Positions 46,955 to 57,181 of a stretch of 60,888 nt of DNA are shown here, in pieces. A program made the position numbers and the translations under genes. Location of the stretch: contig JASGKO010000020.1 of the NCBI GenBank assembly GCA_049840595.1, positions 1 to 60,888 on the forward strand, read 5' to 3'. The notes under the pieces were generated by a model. It was not told the DNA's origin. It did not search any database and saw only the letters and a list, made by a program, of their open reading frames with translations. The DNA is from JASGKO01 sp049840595. Its GTDB lineage: Bacteria; Verrucomicrobiota; Verrucomicrobiia; Chthoniobacterales; Chthoniobacteraceae. Numbering within the stretch: the first letter of the stretch is position 1; the number at the start of each line of letters is the position of its first letter.

Positions 46955-48487
46955 GAATCGAGCGACCATAATAGCGGGTAGAGATTTTCCGGTGCAAGCC
47001 GCGCGCGAATAAATTCATTTTGCAAAAGCGCACGGTTTACCGCCCTGGAATCGCGCACGGAGAGCATCGCGCCGAAGCGGCGGGCATAGGCAGCCCCGGA
47101 AAGCTCTGGTCGGGCTCGTTCCAGACCGGGGCTCAACTGGAGCGCGCCTTTTGCGGCCCGCTCCCGCCAGTCTTTCAACCACGGATTCGCCGCCAGCGAA
47201 CTTTTCCATGATTCTTCGACCGGCTTCATCAACACCTCCAACTGGGCAGTGAGGGTTAATCGGCTGAAGGGCACCCCGCCTGGCTGCCGGAGCCAGGCGG
47301 GCTCGATGGCCATCGACTGAACCGCTTCCGGCATCGTTGCTCTCCATTGTCGAAAGAGCTGCTTTTGCCGCGAGCGCTCGGCGGGCAGATCAAAGAGCGA
47401 TCCATCCACCAGCAGTTCGTCGTAACTTTGCGGGAAGCGCAGCCCCAACCGCTCCAGATCAGGCACGACATTGGGCAGGCGCCGCGCCACAAGGGGCCGG
47501 GCGGCTTCCGGCCGCCTCCAGGTAGGGAAGCCCAAAGCCTTCCTGCACCGAGGTGAGCACCACCGCCTCCGCCGCCGCCACCAAAGCGGTCACGCGCGGG
47601 GTATTTTCCTTTCCCGCCAGCACCGAGAGGTGCAACCGCCAGCCGTGCTCCCGTGCGGCCCGGGCAAGCCGCGCGGCATAGACTTCTTCATCGGTGGAGC
47701 TTACGCCTCCAGTCGTCACCAGCACGGCCTCGGGGCGCAGCCAGCGGGTGAGCAAGAGCGCCTCCGCAAGGTTTTTACGACGCAGCAGGCGACAGGGCAG
47801 AATCCAGACCGGCCCGTCATGGTCAATCGTCGCGCGCAACCACGCTTTCGCCACTTGCATCCCAGCGGCACCGGGAGGGGCTTCGTGGCCCAACGGATTG
47901 GGTAACCAAGCCGCTTTTTTTCCCAGGTGCTGTTGCAAGAGAGTGGCATCGGACTGGTTGATCGCGACATGATGCACGTTCTCCGATGCGCTAAATAACG
48001 CCGCAGCCGTATCGTCGAGCGTCTTGAATCCGGTTTCGCCAAATTCGCGCCAGCGGGCCCAGCGGTTATCGAACCACCAATCATGGTGATGCATTACCAA
48101 TGGCAGCCCACACCGGCGGCATCCATTTTGGACGGCCTGTGTGAGCAACAAATTGCGCCCGACCCCCGGATTGTGCAGCCAGACCAGGGCCTCCCGTTGC
48201 GGCTCCAGCAAACGCTGCACCCCCGTCTTCACCTGGCGCATCGTCTCCGTGCCGATTTCATCCCATTCCGAAACGTAGCCGAAAGACCGCTCGACCAATT
48301 CCTCCACCGGCACGCCCACGAGTTTCCGAAACTCCTCCAGCCATTTCGATTCGATCTTTTCTCCACTCGCCAGCACGATACCCGAGAGGCGGGGACGAAG
48401 CGCCGCGCAGAGAAAAGGGGTCGCCAGCTCAATCACCCGCCGGACACCGCCGGGACGGAATTGGTAGTGAAGAATGATCAGTTTCAA
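46951..48487 (-). CDS. GT4-like glycosyltransferase with long C-terminal extension (frameshifted)
   Basis: The start at 48487 gives MKLIILHYQFRPGGVRRVIE, a GT-B N-terminal domain. Further on come PCRLLRRKNLAEALLLTRW and VLTSVQEGFGLPYLEAA, the GT4 donor site. The frame is lost near 47510; removing one G from GG reads EAARPLVARRLPNVV and yields 511 residues. The last 140 or so residues (WLRQPGGVPFSRLTLTAQLE to the end) are not part of the usual GT4 fold and I cannot assign them. The stop overlaps the HAD start by 4 bp, so the two are coupled. Divergent from the synthase gene about 105 bp away. Confidence 0.75.
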
Positions 48488-48592
48488 AAAAGGAGCGGTC
48501 TCAGTTGATAAGTTTTACCCATCCTACCCCTCCCCCGCCCTGCGAATCAACGCTTGCGCACATTGCCTGCCGAACCGAAACTCCACGCACCT

Positions 48593-49801
48593 ATGTCCGA
48601 CTTCTTCCAAACCGGCTCCATAGCCACCCTGCACCGCCTGGGTAGAAACACGCTTTCCCACATGGAAGCGGAGCTCCGCGAATATGCGAAGGAAACCAAA
48701 ATCGCGCTGGTGCTGCCCTGCCACGTGAAGGAGCTCGGCACCCCGGCCCTGCGGCATATCCTCAAGGAGTTGAAGTCGGTGGACTACATCGAGCAGATCG
48801 TGGTGGGAATCGACGGCGCGAAGGCGGCGGACTGGCGGCGGGCCAAGCATATTTTCTCCGCGCTCCCGCAAAAGCCGATGCTGTTGTGGAATGACGGACC
48901 ACGCATGCGCCGCCTTTTTGAAGAACTGTCGGACGCCGATCTCGACACCGGCGAACTGGGCAAGGGGCGCAACCTGTGGATCTGCTTCGGCTACGTGCTG
49001 GCAAGCGAGCGCTGCCACATGATCGCAGTGCACGATTGCGACATCATCACCTACGACCGCGAGATGCTGGCCCGGCTCTGCTATCCGGTGGCGCACCCGA
49101 CGCTTGGCTTCGACTTTTGCAAGGGCTACTCCGCACGCTACACCACCAAACTCAACGGCCGCGTGATGCGGCTGATGTTCACGCCACTGCTGCGCTCGCT
49201 GGAGAGCATCATCGGGCCGCATCCCTTCATCGTTTACATGGATACCTTCCGCTATCCGCTTTCCGGCGAGGTATGCTTCGATCTCGACGTGGCCCGGCGC
49301 ACGCGCATTCCCTCGGACTGGGGGGTGGAAGTAGGCATGCTGGCCGAGGTCTTCCGCGTCTCCGCGCCCAAGAGCATCTGCCAGTCCGACCTCACCGAGC
49401 GCTACGATCACAAGCACCAGGAACTCTCCCCCCGCGATGCGCAAAAGGGCCTGAACAAAATGGCGGTGGATATTGCAAAATGCATTTTCCGCACCATGGC
49501 CAGCGAAGGCATCAAGCTGGATAGTGGCGTCTTTGACACCCTGCTCAGCGCCTACGTCCGCAAGGCGGAGGACGCCATCCGCTATTATACGGCGGATGCC
49601 GCAATCAATGGGCTGGAATACGACCGCCACGAAGAGGAGACCGCCGTGGCCATGTTCGTGCGCGCCATTCGCTCCGCCGCCCAAACCTTCCTCGCCAATC
49701 CGCTCAGTTCCTCACTCATTCCGAACTGGAACCGGGTGGAATCGGCATTGCCGAATTTCATGGAGAAGTTTAATCAAGCGGTAAAACTCGACAACGCTTG
49801 A
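48593..49801 (+). CDS. Glucosyl-3-phosphoglycerate synthase-like glycosyltransferase (GT81)
   Basis: A 402-residue GT-A enzyme that would join a nucleotide-linked glucose to 3-phosphoglycerate, the first step to glucosylglycerate. The DxD metal site is Asp148-Cys149-Asp150 in MIAVHDCDIITYDREML. Other family-like stretches are KIALVLPCHVKELGTPALRH, IVVGIDGAKAADWRRAKHIF, GKGRNLWICFGYVLASE and FDLDVARRTRIPSDWGVEVG. Length is greater than mycobacterial GpgS (about 320) but the core is alike; mannosyl-3-phosphoglycerate synthase is the main alternative. Start at ATG 48593. It is followed 17 bp later by recG. Confidence 0.78.
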   Translation: MSDFFQTGSIATLHRLGRNTLSHMEAELREYAKETKIALVLPCHVKELGTPALRHILKELKSVDYIEQIVVGIDGAKAADWRRAKHIFSALPQKPMLLWNDGPRMRRLFEELSDADLDTGELGKGRNLWICFGYVLASERCHMIAVHDCDIITYDREMLARLCYPVAHPTLGFDFCKGYSARYTTKLNGRVMRLMFTPLLRSLESIIGPHPFIVYMDTFRYPLSGEVCFDLDVARRTRIPSDWGVEVGMLAEVFRVSAPKSICQSDLTERYDHKHQELSPRDAQKGLNKMAVDIAKCIFRTMASEGIKLDSGVFDTLLSAYVRKAEDAIRYYTADAAINGLEYDRHEEETAVAMFVRAIRSAAQTFLANPLSSSLIPNWNRVESALPNFMEKFNQAVKLDNA

Positions 49802-49817
49802 TTGAATAACGCCTGAA

Positions 49818-51941
49818 ATGACGCCCACCACACCCCTTCGCGAATGCGAATGGATTGCCCCGCAGCGGGTCAAAGCCCTGGAACGCCTCGGCCTCGAAAG
49901 CGTGGAGGATTTGCTCACCCACTTCCCCCGCCGCTACGAGGACCGCACGCGGTTCGATCATTTTCCACAGGATGAAACGGCGGAGCCGGTGTGCATTTGC
50001 GGGCTGATCAAAAAGACCGCGCTGCGGCGGATTCGCGGGCGGCAGAAAATGTTCGACGCGGTGCTGGAGGAGGAAACGGCGACCATTCTCAGCACCCCAA
50101 TCACCCTGCGCTGGTTCAATGCGCACTGGGTGGAGAAAGCACTGGCCACCGGGCAGCGGGTGGTGGTGTACGGAAAGCCGAAGCGCAGCGGCTCGCAGGT
50201 GGTGATTGCGCATCCGGAATTTGAGATCGTGGATGACGATGCCGAGGTTTCCATTCATCTCGATCGGATTGCGCCGGTCCATCGGGCCAGCGAGGGGCTT
50301 TCCGCGCGGGTGCTGCGCCGTATCATTTGGGATACCCTGCAGCAGCTTGATCCGGCAGCCTTCCCGAATCTCGTGCCGCCGGCGCTGGACAAGCAGCCGC
50401 GCATCGAAGCATTGCGGCAGATCCATTTCCCCGACAGCCATGAGGCGCTCCAACTCGCGCGGCGTCACCTCGTGCTGGAAGAGTTTTTCGCCCTCCAGCT
50501 CAGTGTGGCCGCACGCCGGGTCGAGCATGGCAGCCGCCCCGGGCAGGCGCATTGCGGCGCCGGTGAATTGCTGGCGCGCTTTCATGCGTCGCTCCCGTTT
50601 CCGCTGACGGGGGCCCAGCAACGCGCGATTGCGGAAATTCGCACGGATCTGGCCTCCCCCCACCCCATGAATCGCCTGCTCCACGGCGACGTCGGCTCGG
50701 GCAAGACGCTGGTAGCGCTCTCCGCGATGCTGCTGTGCGTGGAAGCGGGTTACCAAGCCGCACTCATGGCCCCCACGCAGATTCTGGCCGAGCAGCATTA
50801 TCTCACCCTGCATCGCCTCTGCGAGCCCCTCGGCCTACGGGTGGCCTTGCGCACCGGGTCCCGCAAGGAGGAAGCAGCACCGCTGCCACTGTTTGCGGCG
50901 GCAAAACTTCAAGTTCCGGGTGGAGCACTCGGCTCGAGTGCTGGTTCCCAAGCCATCCTGCCCAACCATCTTCCCCACCTGGTCGTCGGTACGCATGCGT
51001 TGCTTTACGAGGGAGCCGGGCTGGAAAAGCTGGGGCTGGCGGTGATTGATGAGCAGCACAAATTCGGAGTCCTCCAGCGGGCGAAGCTGATCGCCCAGGG
51101 GGCGGCGCCGGATGTGCTGGTGATGACGGCGACGCCGATTCCGCGGACGCTGACGATGACGGTCTATGGCGATCTCGACGTTTCCACGCTCGATGAGATG
51201 CCGGCGAATCGCGGGAAAATCATCACCGCTCTGCGTGACCCCTCGAAGCTGCCCGATGCGGTAGCGTTCATCCGCCAGCAGCTTGAGGCCGGGCGGCAGG
51301 CTTATATCGTTTACCCGCTCATCGATGCGAGCGAGTCCGTGGAGGCCAAGGCGGCGGCGGCGGAATACGCACGGTGGCAGGGACTGCTGGCCCCGTTTCG
51401 CTGCGAGTTGCTGCATGGCCGGATCGCCCCCGAGGAAAAGGACGCGATCATGGAGCGCTTCCGCAAATGCGAATCGCAGGTGCTCGTCGCCACCACCGTG
51501 ATCGAGGTGGGCATCGATGTGCCCAATTCCTCGCTGATGCTGATCGAAAGTGCGGAGCGATTCGGCCTCGCCCAGCTCCACCAGTTGCGCGGGCGGATCG
51601 GGCGTGGTCCGCACAAGTCCTACTGCATCCTCATCAGCGATACGAAAGAAGAGGCCGCGCTGGAAAAGCTGCAAACACTCGAACGCACCTCGAATGGCTT
51701 CGACATCGCGGAGGCGGATTTGCGCCTGCGGGGACCGGGCGACATTCTCGGGACCGCCCAGAGCGGGCTCCCACCGCTCAAATTGGGCGATCTTTTTGCC
51801 GACGCCGAGCTGATGAAACTGGCCCGGAATACGGCTTTCTTGATTTTCGAACGCGATCCGGGGCTCGAAATGCCCGAAAATCGGCGCTTCCGTCTGCGGC
51901 TCGACGCGGATAAGAAGATGGCCCTCGCGCATATCAGTTAG
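49818..51941 (+). CDS. recG: ATP-dependent DNA helicase RecG
   Basis: RecG remodels stalled forks and Holliday junctions. The N-terminal wedge domain starts with VKALERLGLESVEDLLTHFP and PRRYEDRTRF. Helicase motifs follow: Walker A LLHGDVGSGKTLVAL (near 287), DEQHKFGV as motif II, TATPIPRTLTM as motif III, and QLRGRIGRGPHKSYCIL with motif VI. The 707-residue length is typical, though a small loop (about 355-378) seems extended. It is followed by a DegP-like gene after 12 bp and could share a transcript with it. Confidence 0.94.
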   Translation: MTPTTPLRECEWIAPQRVKALERLGLESVEDLLTHFPRRYEDRTRFDHFPQDETAEPVCICGLIKKTALRRIRGRQKMFDAVLEEETATILSTPITLRWFNAHWVEKALATGQRVVVYGKPKRSGSQVVIAHPEFEIVDDDAEVSIHLDRIAPVHRASEGLSARVLRRIIWDTLQQLDPAAFPNLVPPALDKQPRIEALRQIHFPDSHEALQLARRHLVLEEFFALQLSVAARRVEHGSRPGQAHCGAGELLARFHASLPFPLTGAQQRAIAEIRTDLASPHPMNRLLHGDVGSGKTLVALSAMLLCVEAGYQAALMAPTQILAEQHYLTLHRLCEPLGLRVALRTGSRKEEAAPLPLFAAAKLQVPGGALGSSAGSQAILPNHLPHLVVGTHALLYEGAGLEKLGLAVIDEQHKFGVLQRAKLIAQGAAPDVLVMTATPIPRTLTMTVYGDLDVSTLDEMPANRGKIITALRDPSKLPDAVAFIRQQLEAGRQAYIVYPLIDASESVEAKAAAAEYARWQGLLAPFRCELLHGRIAPEEKDAIMERFRKCESQVLVATTVIEVGIDVPNSSLMLIESAERFGLAQLHQLRGRIGRGPHKSYCILISDTKEEAALEKLQTLERTSNGFDIAEADLRLRGPGDILGTAQSGLPPLKLGDLFADAELMKLARNTAFLIFERDPGLEMPENRRFRLRLDADKKMALAHIS

Positions 51942-51953
51942 CGCGCCTGTTTC

Positions 51954-53441
51954 ATGAAAAAGTTTCTGTTCTTCGTCCTCAGCGTCGTGCTGTTTCTGTT
52001 TGCACTGTACCACTGGAAGGCGGCCAAAGTGGCCCGAAATGCTCCGGAAAAGTACACCTTTGCCTCCAGCCCGGTCGTCGATACGAAGAACCTGAAGGTG
52101 CTCGCGGCGCTCGACAGTGAATTTACCGAGCTCGTCAACTCGGTCGTCCCCTCGGTCGTGAGCATCACCACCAGCAAACGGGTGCAGGTGCAAAGCGCGC
52201 CCGATTTCTTCGAGCAATTCTTTGGCGGCCACAGCATCCCGCGGGAGCAGATTGAGAATTCGCTGGGCTCGGGCGTCGTCGTTTCCAACGAGGGGCATAT
52301 CCTCACCAACAACCACGTCATCGACGGGGTGGACGAAATCCAGGTGGGGCTGGCGGATGGGCGCAAATTCCCGGCGCGATTGATTGGGGCGGACCGACAG
52401 AGCGACCTCGCGGTGTTGAAAATCGATGCCAAGGGGCTGACGCCGCTTCCCTTTGGCGACTCCGATCACGTGCAGGTGGGACAGCATGTGGTGGCCGTGG
52501 GCAATCCCTTTGGCTTTGAGGAAACGGTGACACAAGGCATCATCAGCGCCAAGGGGCGCCGCTCTTCCGACAGTGGAAATGAGTATTTGCAGACCGATGC
52601 GGCGATCAACCCCGGGAATAGCGGCGGTCCGCTGATCAACTTGAGCGGTGAAATCATCGGCATCAACTCCGCCATTTTTTCCACGCAAAAATCGAAAACC
52701 CCAGCCTGGCAGGGCGTGGGCTTTGCGATCCCGGCGAACTTTGCCAAGGCGGTTTTCGAATCGCTGCTGAAGCACGGGCAAATGATTCACGGCTATCTCG
52801 GGGTGGTGGCACAAAGTCTCAATCCCATGGTGGCGGCGCAGCTCCAATTGCCGGAGGTCCGTGGCGTGTTGATCAACAACGTCCGCCCGCACTCGCCGGC
52901 CGAAAAAGCGGGGTTGCTCGCGGGTGATGTGCTGCTGAGTGTCAACGGAACCGAGGTGAACAACCCGGAGACCCTGCGCAACATGATCACCGCCGCCGGG
53001 GTGGATGCGGAGCTGGACATGGAAATCCTGCGCAATGGCGCGCACCGCGTGTTGAAAGCTCACACCTCAGCCCCGCCCGCAAATTCTGAACTCAGCGGCT
53101 CGGCCACCCCATCCCCGCCAACACTCCCCTCGCCAACCACGCCGAACCAGCCGGGCTCGCCCACGGTCTTCGATGGGATGCGGGTCACCGAGATTCCCGA
53201 AGCCCACCGCGCCCAGCTTCCGGCCGACCTCAGCGGGGTGATGGTGGCGGAAGTTGATCCAAATTCGCCGATTGCCGAGGTATTGCAGCCAGGGGACGTG
53301 GTGGAGCAGATCAACCGCATCCCGGTGCCCGATCTCGATACTTTTACCAAGGTGATCGCGCAGATTCCGCCGGCGCAGAAAATCCTGCTGCTGATCTGCC
53401 GCGATGGGCAGCGCTCCTTCGTCATCCTGTCGCCGGAATAG
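51954..53441 (+). CDS. DegP/HtrA-family periplasmic serine protease
   Basis: A 495-residue envelope protease for misfolded proteins. It has an N-terminal membrane anchor (about 3-19), then a trypsin-like domain with catalytic His121 (TNNHVIDG), Asp151 (QSDLAVLK) and Ser223 (NPGNSGGPLIN). Two PDZ domains follow (about 265-360 and 400-490; GYLGVVAQSLNPMVAAQLQL, GVMVAEVDPNSPIAEVLQPG), joined by a Pro/Ser-rich linker. The order and length fit DegQ/MucD types. It sits 12 bp after recG. Anchoring suggests it works at the inner membrane. Confidence 0.92.
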   Translation: MKKFLFFVLSVVLFLFALYHWKAAKVARNAPEKYTFASSPVVDTKNLKVLAALDSEFTELVNSVVPSVVSITTSKRVQVQSAPDFFEQFFGGHSIPREQIENSLGSGVVVSNEGHILTNNHVIDGVDEIQVGLADGRKFPARLIGADRQSDLAVLKIDAKGLTPLPFGDSDHVQVGQHVVAVGNPFGFEETVTQGIISAKGRRSSDSGNEYLQTDAAINPGNSGGPLINLSGEIIGINSAIFSTQKSKTPAWQGVGFAIPANFAKAVFESLLKHGQMIHGYLGVVAQSLNPMVAAQLQLPEVRGVLINNVRPHSPAEKAGLLAGDVLLSVNGTEVNNPETLRNMITAAGVDAELDMEILRNGAHRVLKAHTSAPPANSELSGSATPSPPTLPSPTTPNQPGSPTVFDGMRVTEIPEAHRAQLPADLSGVMVAEVDPNSPIAEVLQPGDVVEQINRIPVPDLDTFTKVIAQIPPAQKILLLICRDGQRSFVILSPE

Positions 53442-53488
53442 CTCCTGCGATTTGACGAATGGCGCGAGCGCTCTTTAGTGAGGGCGAG

Positions 53489-54715
53489 ATGTCCTCGTCG
53501 CCCGATTCCAGTTGTTCCGTGGAATTGCCGTCCATCGCTTCACCGGAGGCGCTGCGCCAGAGCACCGTGCTGCTCATGGCCGTCAGCGTAGGGGTGATCG
53601 TGGCGAATATTTACTATATCCAGCCGCTGCTGGCGCAGATTGCGCAGACCTTTCACCTGACGGTGACCCATGCCGGCGCACTGGCCATGCTCAGCCAGGC
53701 GGGCACCGCAGCGGGGATGTTTCTTTTCGTTCCGCTGGGAGACAAGTTTGAACGACGCGGGCTGATTACCGTGCTGCTGGTCGTCGCGAGCCTCTCGCTC
53801 TTGCTGGTCGCGACGGCAATGCAGGTGTGGTGGATGGCGGCGGCCTGTTTTTTCATGGGAGCGGCGGCGGCGAATGTGCATGTGATCGTACCGTTTGCCG
53901 CGCATCTCGCATCCGAGGAGCAACGCGGGCGGGTCGTCGGGCACGGTGGTGGCGGGCATTCTCTTCGGCGTGCTGCTGGCCCGGACTTTCAGCGGTTTGG
54001 TGGGCGGATGGTTTGGCTGGCGCACGGTTTATTTTAGCGCGGCGGCGGCCATGCTGGGGCTGGCTTTCGTCGTGCGCTGGCAGTTGCCCGAGAGCCGCAG
54101 GCGACTCGCATCTCGTGGCTCGAACTCATGCGCTCGACTTATACGCTCGTTTTGCGGCATGCGGAGTTGCGTGAATCCGCCTTGCTGGGCGCGTTGTTCT
54201 TTGCCGCTTTCAGTGCCTTCTGGACCACACTCGTATTTTTGCTGGAGACGCCGGACTATGGCTATGGGAGCGCCACCGCGGGGTTGTTCGGACTGGTCGG
54301 TGTGGTGGGGGCGGCAGGGGCACCGACGATTGGACACATCGCCTCGCGGCACGGGCCCCGCACCACCGTTCGCCTCGCCTTATGGCTGGCGGTGATTTCC
54401 TTTCTGCTGCTGGGCGCGTTGGGAAAAAATCTGGTGGGATTGGTCATTGGCGTCATTCTCATGGATCTGGCGGTCCAGACCGGCCATGTCTCGAACCAGA
54501 CCCGCATTTACAGCATCGATCCGCATTCGCGCAGCCGGTTGAACATGGTTTACATGGTCTGCTATTTCATCGGGGGCGGCCTGGGCTCGTACCTGGGAGC
54601 GATCGCGTGGCATGTCGCGGGCTGGTGGGGAGTTTGTGCCTTTGGGGCCTTTACTCCCGCGCTGGGCCTCGGGGTGGAAATGGTTCACGGGCGCCAGCCG
54701 GCGGCCAAAGACTAG
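53489..54715 (+). CDS. MFS transporter (two frameshifts)
   Basis: A 12-helix carrier. I prefer ATG 53489 because GAGGGCGAG lies just ahead; a start 30 bp upstream is possible. The first helix LLMAVSVGVIVANIYYIQPL and the loop PLGDKFERRGLITVL (MFS signature-like) point to the YnfM/sugar-exporter type. The frame is lost near 53937 (one G too many in GGG, giving RVVGTVVAGILFGVLL) and again near 54095, where one C seems missing, before QATRISWLELMRSTYTL. Repaired length is 408 residues. Substrate unknown. Confidence 0.78.
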
Positions 54716-54813
54716 TCGCCAAATCCGGCTCCCTGCATTGCATTCCCGGCAACTCGGGATAGGGTGTCTTTAGTGACGTCCAATTCCGGACGCCAAAGAA
54801 CCTTTATTCCTTT

Positions 54814-56050
54814 ATGAATGCCCGCGACGCCTGCCTCGAATCCCTCACCCGCTGGGAGCGCACGGCCGAGTTTGCCGATGATATTCTGCACGGCGTGCTG
54901 GACCGCTCGCGGCTCAATGCCCTGGACCGGGCCTTCGTCACCGAAGCCTTCTACGGGCTGCTGCGGCGGCTGGCGCAGGTGGATTTTCTGCTCGGAAAAA
55001 TCCGGGAGGAGCCGCTCGACGATGCCACCCGGCGGATTTTGAAGGTCGGGATTTACCAGCTCTTTTTCATGCGGGTGCCGCATCATGCGGCGGTCAACGA
55101 AACCGTGAATCTGGCCCGGAAGGGACGCAGCCTGGTCAATGCGCTGCTCCGGCGGGCGATCCGCGAGATGGACGAACTCCGGGCGGCCTTGAAAAGCGCG
55201 CCCGATGCGGTGCGGCATTCCCATCCGGGCTTTCTGATCGAGCGCTGGAAGGAGGAATTCGGCCCCGAAAACACGGCGGCGCTTTGCGAATGGAACAACC
55301 AGCCCGGACAGGTCTTCGTGCGGACGAATACGCTCAAGGTCACGCGGGGCGAACTGCTCCGCAGCACCGCTCAAGCAGAGCCGTACCCGGCGCATCCGCT
55401 AATCCTGGAGGTCAAAGGGGTTCCCATTCCATGGCTCATCCAGGGCCTTTGCTATGTGCAGGACCCGAGCACGCTCATCGCCTGCGATCTGCTTGATCCC
55501 CAGCCCGGAGAACGCATCCTCGATGCCTGTGCCGCGCCGGGGGGCAAGACGAGCTACATCGCGCAACTCATGCGGGACACGGGAACAATCGTGGCCTGCG
55601 ACGTTTCCTCCACCCGCCTGCACCGCCTGCGGGAAAACCTCAGCCGTCTCGGCGCGATGAGCGCCCAGAGTCGCCCAGCAGGACTGGCAACAGCCCGCGC
55701 CGGAGACCTTTGCGGGGGGCGAAAAGTTCGACCGCATCCTCGTGGATGCGCCGTGCAGTAATACGGGGGTGATCCGCCGCCGGGTGGATGTGCGCTGGCG
55801 CTTGCAGGAGGTGGATTTCCAGCGCATGCCCTACAAGCAACTCGCGCTGGTGCGCAACCTGACCCCGCTGCTCAAGCGCGGAGGGGTGCTCGTTTACAGC
55901 ACCTGCTCGCTGGAACCCGAGGAAAACCGGTTGATGGCGGAACGAATCGCGCGGGAGATTCCGGCGCTGGAATTGATCGCGACCCGGCGCAGCCTGCCCT
56001 TTGCGGATAATATGGACGGGGCTTTTGCCGCCAAGTTCATCAAGAAATAG
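54814..56050 (+). CDS. rsmB: 16S rRNA m5C967 methyltransferase RsmB (frameshifted)
   Basis: RsmB methylates cytosine 967 of 16S rRNA. Residues 1-130 are the NusB-like RNA-binding domain (FADDILHGVLDRSRLNALDR). The SAM site is DACAAPGGKTSYIAQLM; the two cysteines of the mechanism lie in DAPCSNTG and YSTCSLEPEEN. The frame is lost near 55665; removing one C of CCC reads SARVAQQDWQQPAPETF and connects to FDRILVDAPCSNTG, giving 411 residues. Its 3' end overlaps the convergent oxidoreductase by 11 bp. Confidence 0.9.
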
Positions 56051-57125
56051 CCGCGGCTTTTCGCAGCAAATCGGCCATCGCTTGCGCCTGGAGTGAAAGC
56101 TCGGCGGCTTTGAAGGCGTGGGCTTGGGGCATCGCCTTTTCCGTGCGCTCCAGCACGTCAAGGATCAACTGCCCGAAGAACGGCCAGCCGACCCGGCCTT
56201 TGCAATCCACCACCTGCGTTCCGGCCTCATCGACCACGTAAATCTTCTCGCCGTCCTCCCCGGTTCCGAGGTTGATCGTCTTGCGGATTTCCAGATAGCC
56301 GTTGGTTCCCAAGGCAAAGGTTCGCCCGTCGCCCCAGGTCTTTGAGCCCTTTGGATTCAGCCAGTCGATCCGGCAATAGCCCGAGGCTCCGGTATCCAGG
56401 GTCAGCGAGGCTTCGCCGAAGTCCTCCAGCTCCGGGTAATCCGGGGTCGCAAAATTTTCCACGCGGGCAAAATTCACCGTCCCATCGGTCGCGCCCGCGT
56501 AGTGCAGGAATTGCTCGAATTGGTGGGAACCGATATCGGTCAGGATTCCACCGTAACGGGCCTTGGTGAAAAACCACCCGGGGCGATGCTGCGGCGCGAG
56601 ATTATGCGGGGCGAGGTTCAACACCTGCAAGACCTTGCCGAGCGCTCCGCGGCGCAGGATTTCTCCCGCCTGCCAGGCGGCCTCGCTGCACAGACGCTCC
56701 GAATAATTCACCGCGTATTTCCGGCCCGTGGCGGCGACTTTCTGGCGGGCCCACTCCAACTGCTCCAGCGTGGTAAAAGGGGCCTTGTCGGTGAAATAAT
56801 CTTTCCCGGCATCCATCACCCGCAGCCCCAAGCCGCAACGTTCATCGGGAATGGCAGCGGTGGTGATCAGGGCGAGCCCGGGGTCTTCGAGCAGGTCTTC
56901 AAATCGCGAGACCAGCCGCACGCCGCCGGCGATCAACTCTTGCAACGGAGACAGCTTTTCCTCGCGTGGCTCGTAGATCGCCTTGCACACGCCACCGGCC
57001 GCGACCAGTCCGCGCACCTGGTCGTAGATATGCCCGTGGTCGAAATGCGAGGCCGCGAAGAAAAATTCGCCAGGTTTTACCACGGGTTTCGCCGGGCCTT
57101 GGGGTTCGTATTGGGAGTTGGGCAT
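56040..57125 (-). CDS. Gfo/Idh/MocA-family oxidoreductase
   Basis: A 361-residue NAD(P)-dependent enzyme acting on a sugar or cyclitol. The N-terminal Rossmann part is slightly unusual (FFFAASHFDHGHIYDQV replaces a standard GxGxxG), but the family motif is present as TDKAPFTTLEQLEWA in place of EKP. The C-terminal half has RYGGILTDIGSHQFEQFL with the conserved Asp and His. Such genes are highly expanded in Verrucomicrobiota and Planctomycetota. No signal peptide is seen. It stands alone, so the substrate is unknown. Confidence 0.85.
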   Translation of the reverse strand: MPNSQYEPQGPAKPVVKPGEFFFAASHFDHGHIYDQVRGLVAAGGVCKAIYEPREEKLSPLQELIAGGVRLVSRFEDLLEDPGLALITTAAIPDERCGLGLRVMDAGKDYFTDKAPFTTLEQLEWARQKVAATGRKYAVNYSERLCSEAAWQAGEILRRGALGKVLQVLNLAPHNLAPQHRPGWFFTKARYGGILTDIGSHQFEQFLHYAGATDGTVNFARVENFATPDYPELEDFGEASLTLDTGASGYCRIDWLNPKGSKTWGDGRTFALGTNGYLEIRKTINLGTGEDGEKIYVVDEAGTQVVDCKGRVGWPFFGQLILDVLERTEKAMPQAHAFKAAELSLQAQAMADLLRKAAAIS

Positions 57126-57181
57126 GAGGGCAGCGTAGCCAAGACGGTGGGGAGACCAAACTTCTAAATGCTACTTCGTCA

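Noticed and set aside
50835..53063. A 742-codon open frame on the minus strand
   Set aside because: It lies wholly over recG and the DegP-like protease, both with complete motifs. Its translation is rich in His, Arg, Gln and Pro without domains, as expected for a GC-rich antisense shadow.
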